Assembly (NCBI GenBank): GCA_964531325.1
Contig: CAZHCW010000014.1
Coordinates: 36,230-100,229 of the forward strand
Length of the DNA stretch: 64,000 nt
Direction: 5' to 3'
DNA from: UTCHB3 sp964531325
GTDB lineage: Bacteria > Bacteroidota > Ignavibacteria > Ignavibacteriales > Ignavibacteriaceae
Positions 36,892 through 46,312 of the stretch are shown here, piece after piece (position 1 is the first letter of the stretch; each line of letters starts with the position of its first letter). A model generated the notes under the pieces. That model had not been told where the DNA came from. It did not search any database and saw only the letters and a list, made by a program, of their open reading frames with translations. Made by a program: the position numbers and the translations under genes.

Positions 36892-37632
36892 CTATTTATA
36901 TATTGCGAAATTAGCAATTCCCAGCTTCTGAAGGCGATGTTTAACTGAGGTAAAGAGAACTCCAATTCCGTAAATTGAACTTCTTTTAAAATTTATTGAA
37001 GATGCTTCTTCAAAATATTTAGTGGGACAGGTTACCTCACCAATCTCATATCCCTTGTAAATGATTTGGGATAACATCTGATTGTCGAATACAAAATCAT
37101 CTGAATTGGCTTCAAGATTCAGGTCACGAAGCACTGTAGCAGAAAAAGCACGATAACCGGTGTGATATTCTGAAAGTTTTTGACCCACTAACCAATTTTG
37201 CACCAGAGTCAGGATTCGATTTGCGATATACTTATAGAGTGGCATTCCCCCCTTGAGTGCACCCTTCCCCAAAATTCTGGATGCCAGTACAACAGGATAA
37301 AGATCATTGGCGATTATCCATGAAATAGAGGGAATAAGTTTGGGTGTATATTGGTAATCGGGGTGGAGCATTATAACGATATCAGCCCCCAGTTCAAGAG
37401 CTTTTTTGTAACAACTTTTTTGGTTGCCTCCATATCCTTTATTTCTATCATGTTTGATTACATGCCTGATTCCAAGTCGTCTTCCCACTTCTGCAGTATC
37501 ATCTTTACTTGCGTCATCAACCAAAACCACATCATCCACAATATCAAATGGAATCTCATTGTAAGTTTGTTCAAGGGTTTTCGCCGCATTATAGGCCGGC
37601 AACACCACAATAATTCTTTTGTTATTCAGCAT
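36892..37632 (-). CDS. GT2 glycosyltransferase, polyprenyl/dolichyl-phosphate sugar synthase-like
   Basis: A 246-residue soluble GT-A enzyme with 'VVLPAYNAAKTLEQTYNEIP', of which 'LPAYNAA' is the start motif, the nucleotide-sugar site 'LVDDASKDDTAEV', 'RNKGYGGNQKSCY' and the metal motif 'MLHPDYQYTP'. Relatives load a sugar onto polyprenyl phosphate. It is the last gene of the long exopolysaccharide operon read from 46189, only 8 bp after the PAS-receiver gene. It may supply a lipid-linked sugar to the system or to the adjacent GT39 enzyme. Confidence 0.82.
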   Translation of the reverse strand: MLNNKRIIVVLPAYNAAKTLEQTYNEIPFDIVDDVVLVDDASKDDTAEVGRRLGIRHVIKHDRNKGYGGNQKSCYKKALELGADIVIMLHPDYQYTPKLIPSISWIIANDLYPVVLASRILGKGALKGGMPLYKYIANRILTLVQNWLVGQKLSEYHTGYRAFSATVLRDLNLEANSDDFVFDNQMLSQIIYKGYEIGEVTCPTKYFEEASSINFKRSSIYGIGVLFTSVKHRLQKLGIANFAIYK

Positions 37633-37640
37633 ACAATGCG

Positions 37641-40600
37641 TTAAAATATTTTACTTAAAACTTCAACCATCTTGTTTCTGAAGATCGGTTTCGAAACAAA
37701 ATCTGTGAATCCTGTTGCTATAAATTTCTCTTTATCTCCGGGTAGAACATAGGCAGTAACCGCCAGAATTGGTATATCTTCAAGACCGTCCATCGTACGA
37801 ATAATCTTTAGTGCATCCAATCCGTTATATTCACCTTGTAAATTGATATCCAATACAATAAAATCGAATTTATCGCTTTCAAGTAGAGGAATGGCATCCT
37901 CAAAACTTTGTGCAAATTTTATCGATTTCATGTCTTTCATCTGCACTTTAAATAATATCTGAGAATCCAATTGATCTTCGATATAAAGGCAGGTCATACC
38001 GGAGAGATTAATGGAGCCTGAAGCATCCCTGAATTCGGATGTTTGTTCCTTGGCGGTAACCTTTTCGGGCTCTGGTTGGGGTGTTGTCGGTACCTGTCTT
38101 TGTTCCCACCGTTTTTCCTCATGAATTGGAGTTGGAGGCTCACTCTTCACAGGCCTTGGAGGATAATCTTCGTTTCTCTTAACCTGAGGCGGTTGATTAT
38201 CAACTTTTTCTCTTTCATAACGCTGTGAAATATCTTTATTAACAGGAGTTATTGGAGTTTCAGGATGAGGTTTACCGGGACTACTGTATGACCCCGTCAA
38301 CTCCTGTGTATCTCTTCTTCTTGGCGTTTCAGTGTAGATATCTCGCTGTGAAAGAGATTCATCAAAAGAACTCCAAGGTTTCGATATCTCTTTTTTCTCT
38401 TGTTCCTTCTTCCGTCTTCTTGAAAGGAAATCCAATTCGCTGTCGAAATCAAAATCACGGTAATCACCGGAATCCTCGGCTTTTGGAATACGCTCCTGAG
38501 GTATGTATTGACTACGATCATCATGAGATCGCTCTCTTCCAAACTCCCTGGCCGGGCGAGGCTGTTGCAGATCAAGGTGGTCAAACTCACTCTCAGAAAT
38601 TGATATTTTATCTGCGGTTAATGCCGGTTTAAATACTTTTTCCTTCTCAGCTTCCGTTGCCGGTGTTTCTTGTAGAAAATGAGCATCAAGTGGAAGAATC
38701 AATCCGATATCAAAAGGTGTTCCCATCTTTTGAACTATTTCGAACCTTGCATCCAACAATTTAAACAACCTCTGCGCTGAAAAAATAGTAAATCTTGAAA
38801 CTCCAAACGCTCTCAATTTCGATACATCTGAATCAGAAAAGAGACCCTGGACAAGGTAAAGCAATTTCTGTTGAATTTTAAGATTATGGTCACGGAAAGT
38901 TATTATGAAATGAGTTTCATCAAGTTGATAACCACTAATAAAAAGTTCGTGTTCCTCAGAAACATGGGAGAGTATTTTGATGATCAGGCAAACGAGATTA
39001 ACTACTTTCTCTTCATCAGAGTCGATTTCAATTCCTGTGGAAATTCTGTCTGCAACAAGTGCTTTCTTCCACGGATTATTTCCGTCTTTAATCTCCTTAA
39101 AAACCTTTTCGAGAAGTGCATCAAGACTGAATCTTTCCTTTTTAATTTCACCAAAATGTTGCTCAATTTGAGCATATTCAGAAATTGAATCCATCGTATA
39201 GAGAAGTTTTTTACGATTTTCATCAATGATACTGATTGCTTCGGCCTGATCTTCAGTTGGAACTTCAATGGTATCTTTAAGTTCGGCAATAAATCCTACT
39301 ATAACATTTATAGGGGTAAGAATTTCATGGAAAATAAATGAAAGTTGACTTGGATCAATTCCACCCGCTTTTATTTCATGATTTCCATGCGATTTCTTCT
39401 CAACATAGACAATTTTTTCAACGGGTTTGTCAACATATACAATTTTTTCAACTTCTTTTTCAACAACAGTTTCTTTTATATCACTTTCTTGCGGAACCAG
39501 TTTGCCGATATAGGCGATCTGTGAAATGTTGCCGTCAACTCCCGCAAATGATATGGAAGTGAATTCAGTCTCAATTTCATTTCCCGAATTGTTCTTAATT
39601 CTGGCAATAAAATTATTGGGCGTTACACTCTTCCTTAAAAAATCGTCTCGTGAACTCTCATTTGCAAGCTGTACTATACTATTGTTTAATAATTCAGTTC
39701 TCTTGTATCCCAAATGTTTTTCAACTGCAGGATTTACATAACTGATAAAACCGGTATTGTCTGTAACAATTAAAATATCTTGTGAGTACTCAAAAACAGT
39801 ACGCATCATCTGAAGTTGTTCTTCTTTTTCGAGAAGACTTGTAATGTCCCGAATAATATTAAAATGAGCTTCTGCTCCGTCGTAGTTGAACGAAATCCTG
39901 CATATCTCAACCTGTATGAGGTTACCGTCTTTTTTCCTGTGGTTAAATGGACCGAGAAATTTCCCCTCCTCATGTTTCGCAGAATCTGCGATGGTCTGTA
40001 TCTCCTCCGGGAGATAAAGATCAGTGAGGTCCATTTGTAGAAACTCCTGACGGGAGTATCCATACAGGTTAAGAGCCATTGCATTCACATCCAGAAACTT
40101 AAAAGATTCAAGATCGTAAATAAAAACAGCATCCGGGTTTTTGCTTACTATAAATTCGTACATTTTATTTTTTGTTTTTAAAATGGATTCGAGAGTTAAA
40201 CTAAAATTATTTGCATCCGTAAATATAAGATTATTCTGCGATTCAGGTCTAATTGGAACCATATTATTGGAATTAACCGGTCGGGCAATCCCAATCACAG
40301 CTGCCAGATTATTCTCAAGATCGAGTAGTGGAATTTCGATTATTTCGTGCAGTTGTTCGACCTGAATACCCTTTACTTTATCTGTCACTAAAGTGGCAAC
40401 TGTTAAACTGTCTCTGAGATATTTTTCAAGGGAGGAATAAAATTCATAGATAAAATGAGGAATAAAATTCTTTTCAGGTCTGCCTTCCATCTGCCCGGGT
40501 TTCAGGCTCATGTGAGAGGCATACTTGTCGTTCACAAGTACATATTTCCCGTCACTATCTTTTAACCAGACCATTTCTGAAAAAGAATCTGCTTTAGTCT

Positions 40601-41081
40601 GAATTTTTGATTTGGCAAGGTAAGTTAGGGGATAGGAAGATTCTATCTCCTGGAGGAATGATTCAAGCTCCGCAGAAAGAGCCATCTCGATAATTTCCTT
40701 TTTGGTGATACTCACTTTAAGGTGGTTGATCTTGGTGCTGGAGCTGTGTTTAAAGTGGAGTAACTTTAACGAAAATCCTGCAATTTCTGAATTTTGGACC
40801 AGGCAATTAACCGTAATCTCTTTACCATTACGCAAGTAAAAACCAAGGGGTTCAGAAAATTCGTTTGAATCGGAGCCCGCAATTAAGTGTTTTAATTTAA
40901 TTCCTTCAGAAATAAGGAAAAGATCAGCAAACGATTCACTGGATTCTTTGATATTAAACAGTTGCTCTGCTTCAGAGTTAAAAGTCACAAGTTTCCCTCT
41001 CTCATCCAGCACCACAAAGGGATTTGTGATGGTTTTTGAGAAAGTTTCAAATAATGATTTTAATTCTTCGGCAGTCATCAT
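37641..41081 (-). CDS. Four-PAS pseudo-hybrid histidine kinase with C-terminal receiver
   Basis: A 1146-residue cytoplasmic signalling protein. PAS domains lie at about 10-115, 165-270, 300-415 and 430-540; then a charged 'EKEVEKIVYVDKPVEKIVYV' linker and a HisKA-like helix pair near 580-640 with the intact H box 'FHEILTPINV'. The following GHKL-like domain is damaged: the N box reads 'NLVCLIIKIL' and no D-x-G-x-G is found, so ATP binding is doubtful. A Pro/Arg/Glu-rich linker (about 840-1010) leads to a receiver with phospho-acceptor D1078 in 'FIVLDINLQ', T/K switch residues in 'AVTAY' and 'SKP'. No membrane segment. It lies in the exopolysaccharide operon, 9 bp after the Fn3 lipoprotein gene, and may be a phosphorylation-dependent scaffold. 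Confidence 0.8.
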   Translation of the reverse strand: MMTAEELKSLFETFSKTITNPFVVLDERGKLVTFNSEAEQLFNIKESSESFADLFLISEGIKLKHLIAGSDSNEFSEPLGFYLRNGKEITVNCLVQNSEIAGFSLKLLHFKHSSSTKINHLKVSITKKEIIEMALSAELESFLQEIESSYPLTYLAKSKIQTKADSFSEMVWLKDSDGKYVLVNDKYASHMSLKPGQMEGRPEKNFIPHFIYEFYSSLEKYLRDSLTVATLVTDKVKGIQVEQLHEIIEIPLLDLENNLAAVIGIARPVNSNNMVPIRPESQNNLIFTDANNFSLTLESILKTKNKMYEFIVSKNPDAVFIYDLESFKFLDVNAMALNLYGYSRQEFLQMDLTDLYLPEEIQTIADSAKHEEGKFLGPFNHRKKDGNLIQVEICRISFNYDGAEAHFNIIRDITSLLEKEEQLQMMRTVFEYSQDILIVTDNTGFISYVNPAVEKHLGYKRTELLNNSIVQLANESSRDDFLRKSVTPNNFIARIKNNSGNEIETEFTSISFAGVDGNISQIAYIGKLVPQESDIKETVVEKEVEKIVYVDKPVEKIVYVEKKSHGNHEIKAGGIDPSQLSFIFHEILTPINVIVGFIAELKDTIEVPTEDQAEAISIIDENRKKLLYTMDSISEYAQIEQHFGEIKKERFSLDALLEKVFKEIKDGNNPWKKALVADRISTGIEIDSDEEKVVNLVCLIIKILSHVSEEHELFISGYQLDETHFIITFRDHNLKIQQKLLYLVQGLFSDSDVSKLRAFGVSRFTIFSAQRLFKLLDARFEIVQKMGTPFDIGLILPLDAHFLQETPATEAEKEKVFKPALTADKISISESEFDHLDLQQPRPAREFGRERSHDDRSQYIPQERIPKAEDSGDYRDFDFDSELDFLSRRRKKEQEKKEISKPWSSFDESLSQRDIYTETPRRRDTQELTGSYSSPGKPHPETPITPVNKDISQRYEREKVDNQPPQVKRNEDYPPRPVKSEPPTPIHEEKRWEQRQVPTTPQPEPEKVTAKEQTSEFRDASGSINLSGMTCLYIEDQLDSQILFKVQMKDMKSIKFAQSFEDAIPLLESDKFDFIVLDINLQGEYNGLDALKIIRTMDGLEDIPILAVTAYVLPGDKEKFIATGFTDFVSKPIFRNKMVEVLSKIF

Positions 41082-41090
41082 CTACTGCAT

Positions 41091-42392
41091 CTACTTTCTT
41101 TTTCGTTCGTTCCGCAATATGGCTTTAGCAGGTTCTGTAACTGTCACAGACACTTCATTGGAAGCTCGTGAAATATAACCTTGTTTTGTAAGTTTTATTC
41201 GATAAAAATATATTTTACCTTTGGTGATCAAAGTATCGTCAAAGGCTGTTATATCCGAACTCAGAATTGCGATCGTTTGGTATGTGCCTCCCGAACCTTC
41301 TTTTCGCTCAACCAGATTACCTTCTTCTTGATTTGAATTATCTTTCCAGGATAACTTAACCATTTTCTTTGATACTGTCGGAGTATCAGCGAAGACACCG
41401 ATCAGGTTAGAGGCAGGTGTCAAATCAAATGGCCATGTAACGACAGAAACCTCCCTTGAAGCACCTGAATCAGTTTGAGCGATTACTTTTACCCTGTAGT
41501 AATATGTTGCCCCTCCAAAGAGAGTGCCCGAATTGTCAGTATAAGAAGTTCTGCTTGCAGACAATGTTGCAATAGACGACCAGAGTGCTGAACTTGCAGC
41601 TTTTCGCTGAACAGACAAATAAACTCCATTTGTCGCCCTGTTGATCCAGTTTAGTTCCACTTCCCGTTGCCCCCATGCTGTAGCAGTAAGACCTTGTGGT
41701 CCCAATATTCCACTGCCGGATCCCCCTTCTGAATTGATGATCACACTAAAATTCGATTTCCCAATCTTGTTATATGCTCTTATTTTGTAATAATTAATAA
41801 CAGGTGGTTTTGGAATCGGCATAAGTTTTGTCGAAGCAGATACAGTAGTGTAAAGAAAGAATGATGCGTTATCGGTGTTCACCTCACTCAACCAGATTTC
41901 ATAACCATCCACTAATTTTGAACTGTCTTTCCAGGAAAGAATGATATCGCTGGCTCCTTCGGGTTCAATAATCTCAAGTCCATATGGTGCTTCCGGAGGA
42001 GATTTGGAAGTAACCACAGCAATTTTAGTCTTTGTCTCACTACTGCTTGAATTTCCTCCAAGATCGTAAACTTTTATATAGTAACTGAAGGTCTTGTTTA
42101 CAAAAGTTGCAGAATCGAGATTTAACTTGATCGACGGCCTGTTACCATTTTCTGCAGGATAACTTCCGGCAAGCAGTCCATCAATATATAATTCAACCTT
42201 TGCTATTCCCTGATCGTCGGAGGCATCATATATTATCTCTTGAGGCCCAAGTATGATTGTATCGTTTGATGCAGGTTTGTACAGGGCAACCTGTGGCGGA
42301 ATTGAATCACTTCCTCCAAGAGGTTCAACACAAGAGGTAAGGAAAAAACTACCAAATAATAACATTACCGGTACGAATATTTTTTTGAGCAT
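41091..42392 (-). CDS. Lipoprotein with Ig/fibronectin type III domains
   Basis: A 433-residue lipoprotein with lipobox 'LTSC'. An N-terminal Ig-like module ('VALYKPASNDTIILGPQEI', 'GIAKVELYIDG') is followed by three Fn3 modules (about 125-225, 230-325, 330-420), each with the WKD/WIN and YYxIRAYN- or YYYRVK-type strands. No catalytic motif. In the exopolysaccharide operon, 15 bp after the deacetylase-fold gene, it could bind the polymer or tether it to the outer membrane; that role is inferred only from location. Confidence 0.75.
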   Translation of the reverse strand: MLKKIFVPVMLLFGSFFLTSCVEPLGGSDSIPPQVALYKPASNDTIILGPQEIIYDASDDQGIAKVELYIDGLLAGSYPAENGNRPSIKLNLDSATFVNKTFSYYIKVYDLGGNSSSSETKTKIAVVTSKSPPEAPYGLEIIEPEGASDIILSWKDSSKLVDGYEIWLSEVNTDNASFFLYTTVSASTKLMPIPKPPVINYYKIRAYNKIGKSNFSVIINSEGGSGSGILGPQGLTATAWGQREVELNWINRATNGVYLSVQRKAASSALWSSIATLSASRTSYTDNSGTLFGGATYYYRVKVIAQTDSGASREVSVVTWPFDLTPASNLIGVFADTPTVSKKMVKLSWKDNSNQEEGNLVERKEGSGGTYQTIAILSSDITAFDDTLITKGKIYFYRIKLTKQGYISRASNEVSVTVTEPAKAILRNERKRK

Positions 42393-42407
42393 CTCTAAAC
42401 CAAATTC

Positions 42408-44300
42408 TTAATTCTTGTAATCTATATAATAAATTCTGGACTCTGATGATTTTAATTCCTTTACTCTCAGAGTCAATTTTTTTAATTCTCTGTTTATTTC
42501 TGTATCAGGCAAAGGAGTATTAATAATCTCAGATGATATCTTGTATGTTCCCGGCATCGATGTGAAATCCACCGGGATCAAAACTTCTTTTAAGTTAGTG
42601 GTACCAACATTTGATACTGCAATTACCATTCTTGTTGATCCCCTTGCTTCAACCCTCAACTCTACCTTATTTTTATTTGTCCACCAGTTGTATAAAACCG
42701 GCATACTGGTAACCCAGATATCCTTCTCCTTAAAGTATTTAAAGATATCTTTAACCACTGCAACATTTTCCGGTTTCAATTGTAAATTTGTATGAAGTTT
42801 TAGGACATAAAGCCCTCCCTCAAAAAGAAGACGGTCAACATCTTCGAGATATGTATACAATTGAAAATCATGATCCTTCAAACCATACTTTCCAATAATC
42901 TCTTTATCATCTCTAACTGTTTTTGTTACAGTGATGATAGCTTCTTCCCCTTTAACAACATATTTTGGTACCGACCTGTCAGTTAAAGAGTCGGTTATAA
43001 TGTATTTGACACCGGAGGAGGCAGCCGCCATGAGTGAATTGTCATCAAACAATCCATAAAGTGGTTTTATACCCTGCACCTTTGTACCGGTGGAAGTTTT
43101 AAATGTTTTTATGGCACCACTGAAATCAGCTGATTGGACTTCCAGTTTGTCAAGTTTGTTAACAGTGTCGTTAACTGAATTCATAAATCCAATATCAACA
43201 ACCCCGGCTACATCACCATAACCCGAAAGACTTTTAATCAAATTTGAGGATGAGGATACAGATGCACCGTCAACAAGAAATGTTGCTTTGATTCCTGAAG
43301 TCGATAATAGAGGGAGTAGATTTTTTATGTTGTCTGGTTCTTCTCCTATGGAAGCCACTACAATAGCCGCAGCTTTTTTATTGCCCGGCCAATCCACAAT
43401 GTATGCACTTGGCTTCTTCGACAACCAATAAAGTGAATTCCTGATTAGTTTGTCGAGAACAACAAATTCTTCTCTCTGTCCAACCACGGTTATGATGTCA
43501 AAGCCAAACCAAACAAATCTTCCCTTGCCATAGGTGCCAAAACATAGACCTGAAGTATTTAACACTTCTTCTTTCACCAGGCCTGAATCAAGTTTAAAAT
43601 CGTACCAAAAGCTCAGTTGTTGAGTTCTTGGATCCAAAACTTTGGTCGCAACCATATTGTCCCAGGTGGCAATCTTCAAACGAAATCCTGTTGGAATATC
43701 TGAAGTTATTGGAGAGGCACCCTTAAGTGTTAATAATCTTGGGGAAGGAAATTTTGAAATCTCTTTTGTAAAAACGGTACCGTAAACTTCCTTGAAAAAT
43801 TCCCATCCCCGCCACTTGCCATCTGATGAAAAAGTGCCGGTTGCACCGGTAGCCAGAATGTTCCCACCCCGGTCGAGATAATCTTTGATTGTTAATACTT
43901 CTCTATCACTTAATGCTTTAACACTTGGAAGAATCAGAATCTGGAAATCTTCTGTTGTGAGAATCCCTTTTTCTATGTCATCTTCGGTAATAACTGTAAT
44001 CGGGTATTTGTTTCCCGCTGCATATCTCTCCCAGGCAGCAACATTATCTTTAACCCAGGTTGATCCTTTGGGAAGGTAATTTTCCGTCTGTCTCGAGTAG
44101 AGAATGGCAATTTTTATCTGATCTTGTGAGAAAATTTTAGCAAATGATTCAAAAGAGAAGGAATTAGATGAAAAAGCGTATGCTCCGAAGACTCCCTGCA
44201 ATATATAATTATATATAAATATTGAAAGTACCATCATAACTCCTCCAATGATCGCGATCAGACTGAAGGAAAAAAAGAAGTTTCTCTTCTTTAGCGCCAC
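42408..44300 (-). CDS. Membrane-anchored GATase-like and deacetylase-fold protein lacking metal ligands
   Basis: A 630-residue protein. One N-terminal membrane helix (about 10-33) is followed by a periplasmic region. Residues 60-300 look like a class I amidotransferase/ThuA-like fold ('IAILYSRQTENYL', 'LILPSVKALSDREV', 'YLDRGGNILATGATG', 'YGKGRFVWFGFDI'). About 320-520 resembles a NodB polysaccharide deacetylase ('KKAAAIVVASIGEEPDNI', 'GIKATFLVDGAS', 'GIKPLYGLFDDNSL'), but the D-D and H-x3-H zinc ligands are replaced ('ASIGEE', 'DIGFMNS'). A beta domain ends the protein. Its place beside the GT2 synthase parallels PgaB or PelA, yet it is probably inactive and may bind the polymer. Start overlaps the preceding gene by 10 bp. 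Confidence 0.65.
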   Translation of the reverse strand: MALKKRNFFFSFSLIAIIGGVMMVLSIFIYNYILQGVFGAYAFSSNSFSFESFAKIFSQDQIKIAILYSRQTENYLPKGSTWVKDNVAAWERYAAGNKYPITVITEDDIEKGILTTEDFQILILPSVKALSDREVLTIKDYLDRGGNILATGATGTFSSDGKWRGWEFFKEVYGTVFTKEISKFPSPRLLTLKGASPITSDIPTGFRLKIATWDNMVATKVLDPRTQQLSFWYDFKLDSGLVKEEVLNTSGLCFGTYGKGRFVWFGFDIITVVGQREEFVVLDKLIRNSLYWLSKKPSAYIVDWPGNKKAAAIVVASIGEEPDNIKNLLPLLSTSGIKATFLVDGASVSSSSNLIKSLSGYGDVAGVVDIGFMNSVNDTVNKLDKLEVQSADFSGAIKTFKTSTGTKVQGIKPLYGLFDDNSLMAAASSGVKYIITDSLTDRSVPKYVVKGEEAIITVTKTVRDDKEIIGKYGLKDHDFQLYTYLEDVDRLLFEGGLYVLKLHTNLQLKPENVAVVKDIFKYFKEKDIWVTSMPVLYNWWTNKNKVELRVEARGSTRMVIAVSNVGTTNLKEVLIPVDFTSMPGTYKISSEIINTPLPDTEINRELKKLTLRVKELKSSESRIYYIDYKN

Positions 44301-44776
44301 TTCAAGTTCCCGCCCTGACGTGCTTGTTGGGGCTGTTGTTGTTGTTGTTGTTCACTTGCGCCTTCAGAGGTAACTTTCACAAATTTCTTTGCATTTGTTG
44401 TAACCGCCGATATCGGGGCATCTCTTCTTGGAGAAAATGGCTGCACATTAGGTACATTTTCAGCAGTTAGATTGTTTGCCGGTCTGGCTGGAGCCTGATA
44501 GTTTGTGGTGGTTGACTGAGCCGTACGGTAAGCAGGGGCATGAGTGGTCTCAAATGCCGGGGCTGTTCTGCGCGATTCTCGTGTCGACGAAGCAGTATGC
44601 TCTGAAGCAAGTTCAGGGGTTACAAGCTCTGCTTGTATTGTTGCAGGAGGAACACTTTTTTGGCGCACCCCTCTCGCCTCCCTCACCTTAAACAAAATAT
44701 ATGCTCCGATGGAGAGAAAGAAAGTACTGATTGTGGCAACTAATATGATTGTGGCTAATATTGGTACTAATTCCAT
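44291..44776 (-). CDS. Small membrane protein with disordered, Gln-rich tail
   Basis: A 161-residue protein I do not recognise. A single transmembrane helix (about 5-30) is followed by a basic 'KVREARGVRQK' stretch and an Ala/Thr/Pro-rich tail ending with seven glutamines and 'QPQQARQGGNLKWR'. The location, 15 bp after the GT2 synthase and overlapping the deacetylase-fold gene, fits a small synthase partner such as PgaD or IcaD, but there is no sequence similarity that I can see. The tail should lie in the cytoplasm by the positive-inside rule. Confidence 0.65.
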   Translation of the reverse strand: MELVPILATIILVATISTFFLSIGAYILFKVREARGVRQKSVPPATIQAELVTPELASEHTASSTRESRRTAPAFETTHAPAYRTAQSTTTNYQAPARPANNLTAENVPNVQPFSPRRDAPISAVTTNAKKFVKVTSEGASEQQQQQQPQQARQGGNLKWR

Positions 44777-44791
44777 AATAAATCCTTTTTA

Positions 44792-46189
44792 CTATTTTCC
44801 GGTTCCGATGCGTTCCAATTTACCCCAGTTCATATCCAAACCAAGGAACTCTTCAATTGTCGACATCATCTTACAAATATCAATTGCAAAAACAAAAAAC
44901 ATTCTATAAACAAGCGTATATGGCACAAGTCGGAATTCTTCATCTTCTACAGCTACACAATATAGTGCAGTAACGGCGTCAAGTAAAGCCAGAAATACCC
45001 ACCAGAAAAATATGAGACTTGTATAACCATAAAATAGAGACACTACGATAAAAAAGAAATTTGCTACAATATTCATTATAGGCCATATAAGGGCTTCATA
45101 AAACATTGTCCAAAGAATAAATGTGTCACCAAAATTAATCGTCGGGTTATACAATAAATTTTTATGTTTTCTTATTGCCTGAAGGATACCCCGGGTCCAA
45201 CGATACCTTTGTTTCAGAAGTTGTTGAAGCTTCACAGGTGCTTCAGTCCATGCTATGGCTGTCGGTTCATAATACACCTTCCAGCCTTTGGATAAAATCT
45301 TTAAAGTAAGATCAGCGTCTTCAGCAAAAGTGTCGCTTGAGTAGTACCCCACTTCTTCAATGGCTTTTTTACGAAAGAGACCAATCGGCCCCGGAATGAT
45401 ATTAACAAGTTTCAGGAAACTCTGGGCAGCTCTCGCCATATTCAAACCCTCTATGTACTCGAGAGCCTGTAAATCGGCGTAGAACCTTTTTCTGTTTAAT
45501 ACCTTAACATTCCCTGCAACAGCCCCGATTCTGGGATCGATGAAGTGCCTGGCTGCATTTTTAATAGTTTCAGGAGACAACTGACTGTCACCATCCATGC
45601 ATAAAACTATTTCAGCTTTGGAGTAGCTGATTCCTGCATTAAGAGCACGGGCTTTTCCTCCATTTGGTTTGCTGATTAAGGAAACTTTAACTTTCCCGTA
45701 CACTCCCTGTTGATAACCCACCATCGTTTTAGCAACATCGTAGGTATTGTCTGTGGAACCATCATTAACAACAATAATTTCATAATTTGAATAATCCAAC
45801 TCGAGAAGTGATACTATTGCATCTTTCAGGAGGATACCTTCGTTATATACAGGCACGATGACAGAGACAAAAGGTTGAAAATCAGGTCGCTTTGAAAAAG
45901 TATAATTGTTTAGCCAAAGATATGCCATCCCCAAAAGTCCAAAATATCGAATTAGCAAGATCAGAAGAAAAAGTAGAAGGGAAATCATTGTCGAATATTC
46001 AAAAAGGGCTGAATAAGACAAAATAGTCATCGGCATGGTAAAAATGATCGTCAAGATCAAAGCTACAGACGAGACGCCGGAGATTATCAATCTTCGCAGA
46101 ATCTGATGTAACCGGTTAACATGAGCAGTTTCGGTTGCTTCTGTGTTTTTTACGGTTATCTTGGTTGATCTGATCTTGTTCTGTGACAT
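44792..46189 (-). CDS. Processive membrane GT2 polysaccharide synthase
   Basis: A 465-residue synthase of the PgaC/cellulose-synthase type. Membrane helices at about 35-60 and 65-95, then the GT-A domain with all catalytic motifs: D143 in 'VVNDGSTDNT', D199 and D201 in 'MDGDSQL', D291 in 'FAEDADL' and Q327-R-Y-R-W331 ('QRYRW'), the signature of processive enzymes; then three or more C-terminal helices. There is no PilZ domain. It should polymerise a UDP- or GDP-sugar and push the chain through the membrane. The sugar cannot be predicted. It heads its own operon, preceded by a sigma-54 promoter and a dyad, right after the exporter gene. Confidence 0.88.
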   Translation of the reverse strand: MSQNKIRSTKITVKNTEATETAHVNRLHQILRRLIISGVSSVALILTIIFTMPMTILSYSALFEYSTMISLLLFLLILLIRYFGLLGMAYLWLNNYTFSKRPDFQPFVSVIVPVYNEGILLKDAIVSLLELDYSNYEIIVVNDGSTDNTYDVAKTMVGYQQGVYGKVKVSLISKPNGGKARALNAGISYSKAEIVLCMDGDSQLSPETIKNAARHFIDPRIGAVAGNVKVLNRKRFYADLQALEYIEGLNMARAAQSFLKLVNIIPGPIGLFRKKAIEEVGYYSSDTFAEDADLTLKILSKGWKVYYEPTAIAWTEAPVKLQQLLKQRYRWTRGILQAIRKHKNLLYNPTINFGDTFILWTMFYEALIWPIMNIVANFFFIVVSLFYGYTSLIFFWWVFLALLDAVTALYCVAVEDEEFRLVPYTLVYRMFFVFAIDICKMMSTIEEFLGLDMNWGKLERIGTGK

Positions 46190-46220
46190 TTATATTCTTC
46201 TTTGTGATACTTTCCTATTA

Positions 46221-46236
46221 GCAAAAATCATGCCTG
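46221..46236 (-). promoter_or_regulatory. Sigma-54 promoter of the GT2 synthase operon
   Basis: The minus-strand sequence CAGGCATGATTTTTGC has GG (46234-46233) and GC (46222-46221) separated by exactly 10 bp, as required for the -24/-12 elements of RpoN promoters. The start would be near 46209, about 20 nt before the ATG, with GAAGAA as ribosome site. Nearly identical to the element at 50545-50560. Confidence 0.78.
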
Positions 46237-46294
46237 ATAAAAAAAGTTCGATTAAGGGTGTATTATAAAGGTTTATAAAAATAAATTTTCTGAG

Positions 46295-46311
46295 TTTCTC
46301 ACAATGAGACA
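46295..46311. promoter_or_regulatory. Dyad (putative enhancer-binding site) upstream of the GT2 operon
   Basis: TTTCTCACAATGAGACA matches 13 of 17 positions of the best site upstream of the KaiC-like gene (50659-50675). Its centre lies about 94 bp before the predicted sigma-54 start, in the usual range for an enhancer-binding activator. It begins 2 bp beyond the exporter stop codon. Confidence 0.6.
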
Positions 46312-46312
46312 G

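Noticed and set aside
44330..44355. Repeat expansion or CRISPR in the GTT/GTTG-rich stretch
   Set aside because: It is in-frame coding for the polyglutamine run of the small membrane protein.
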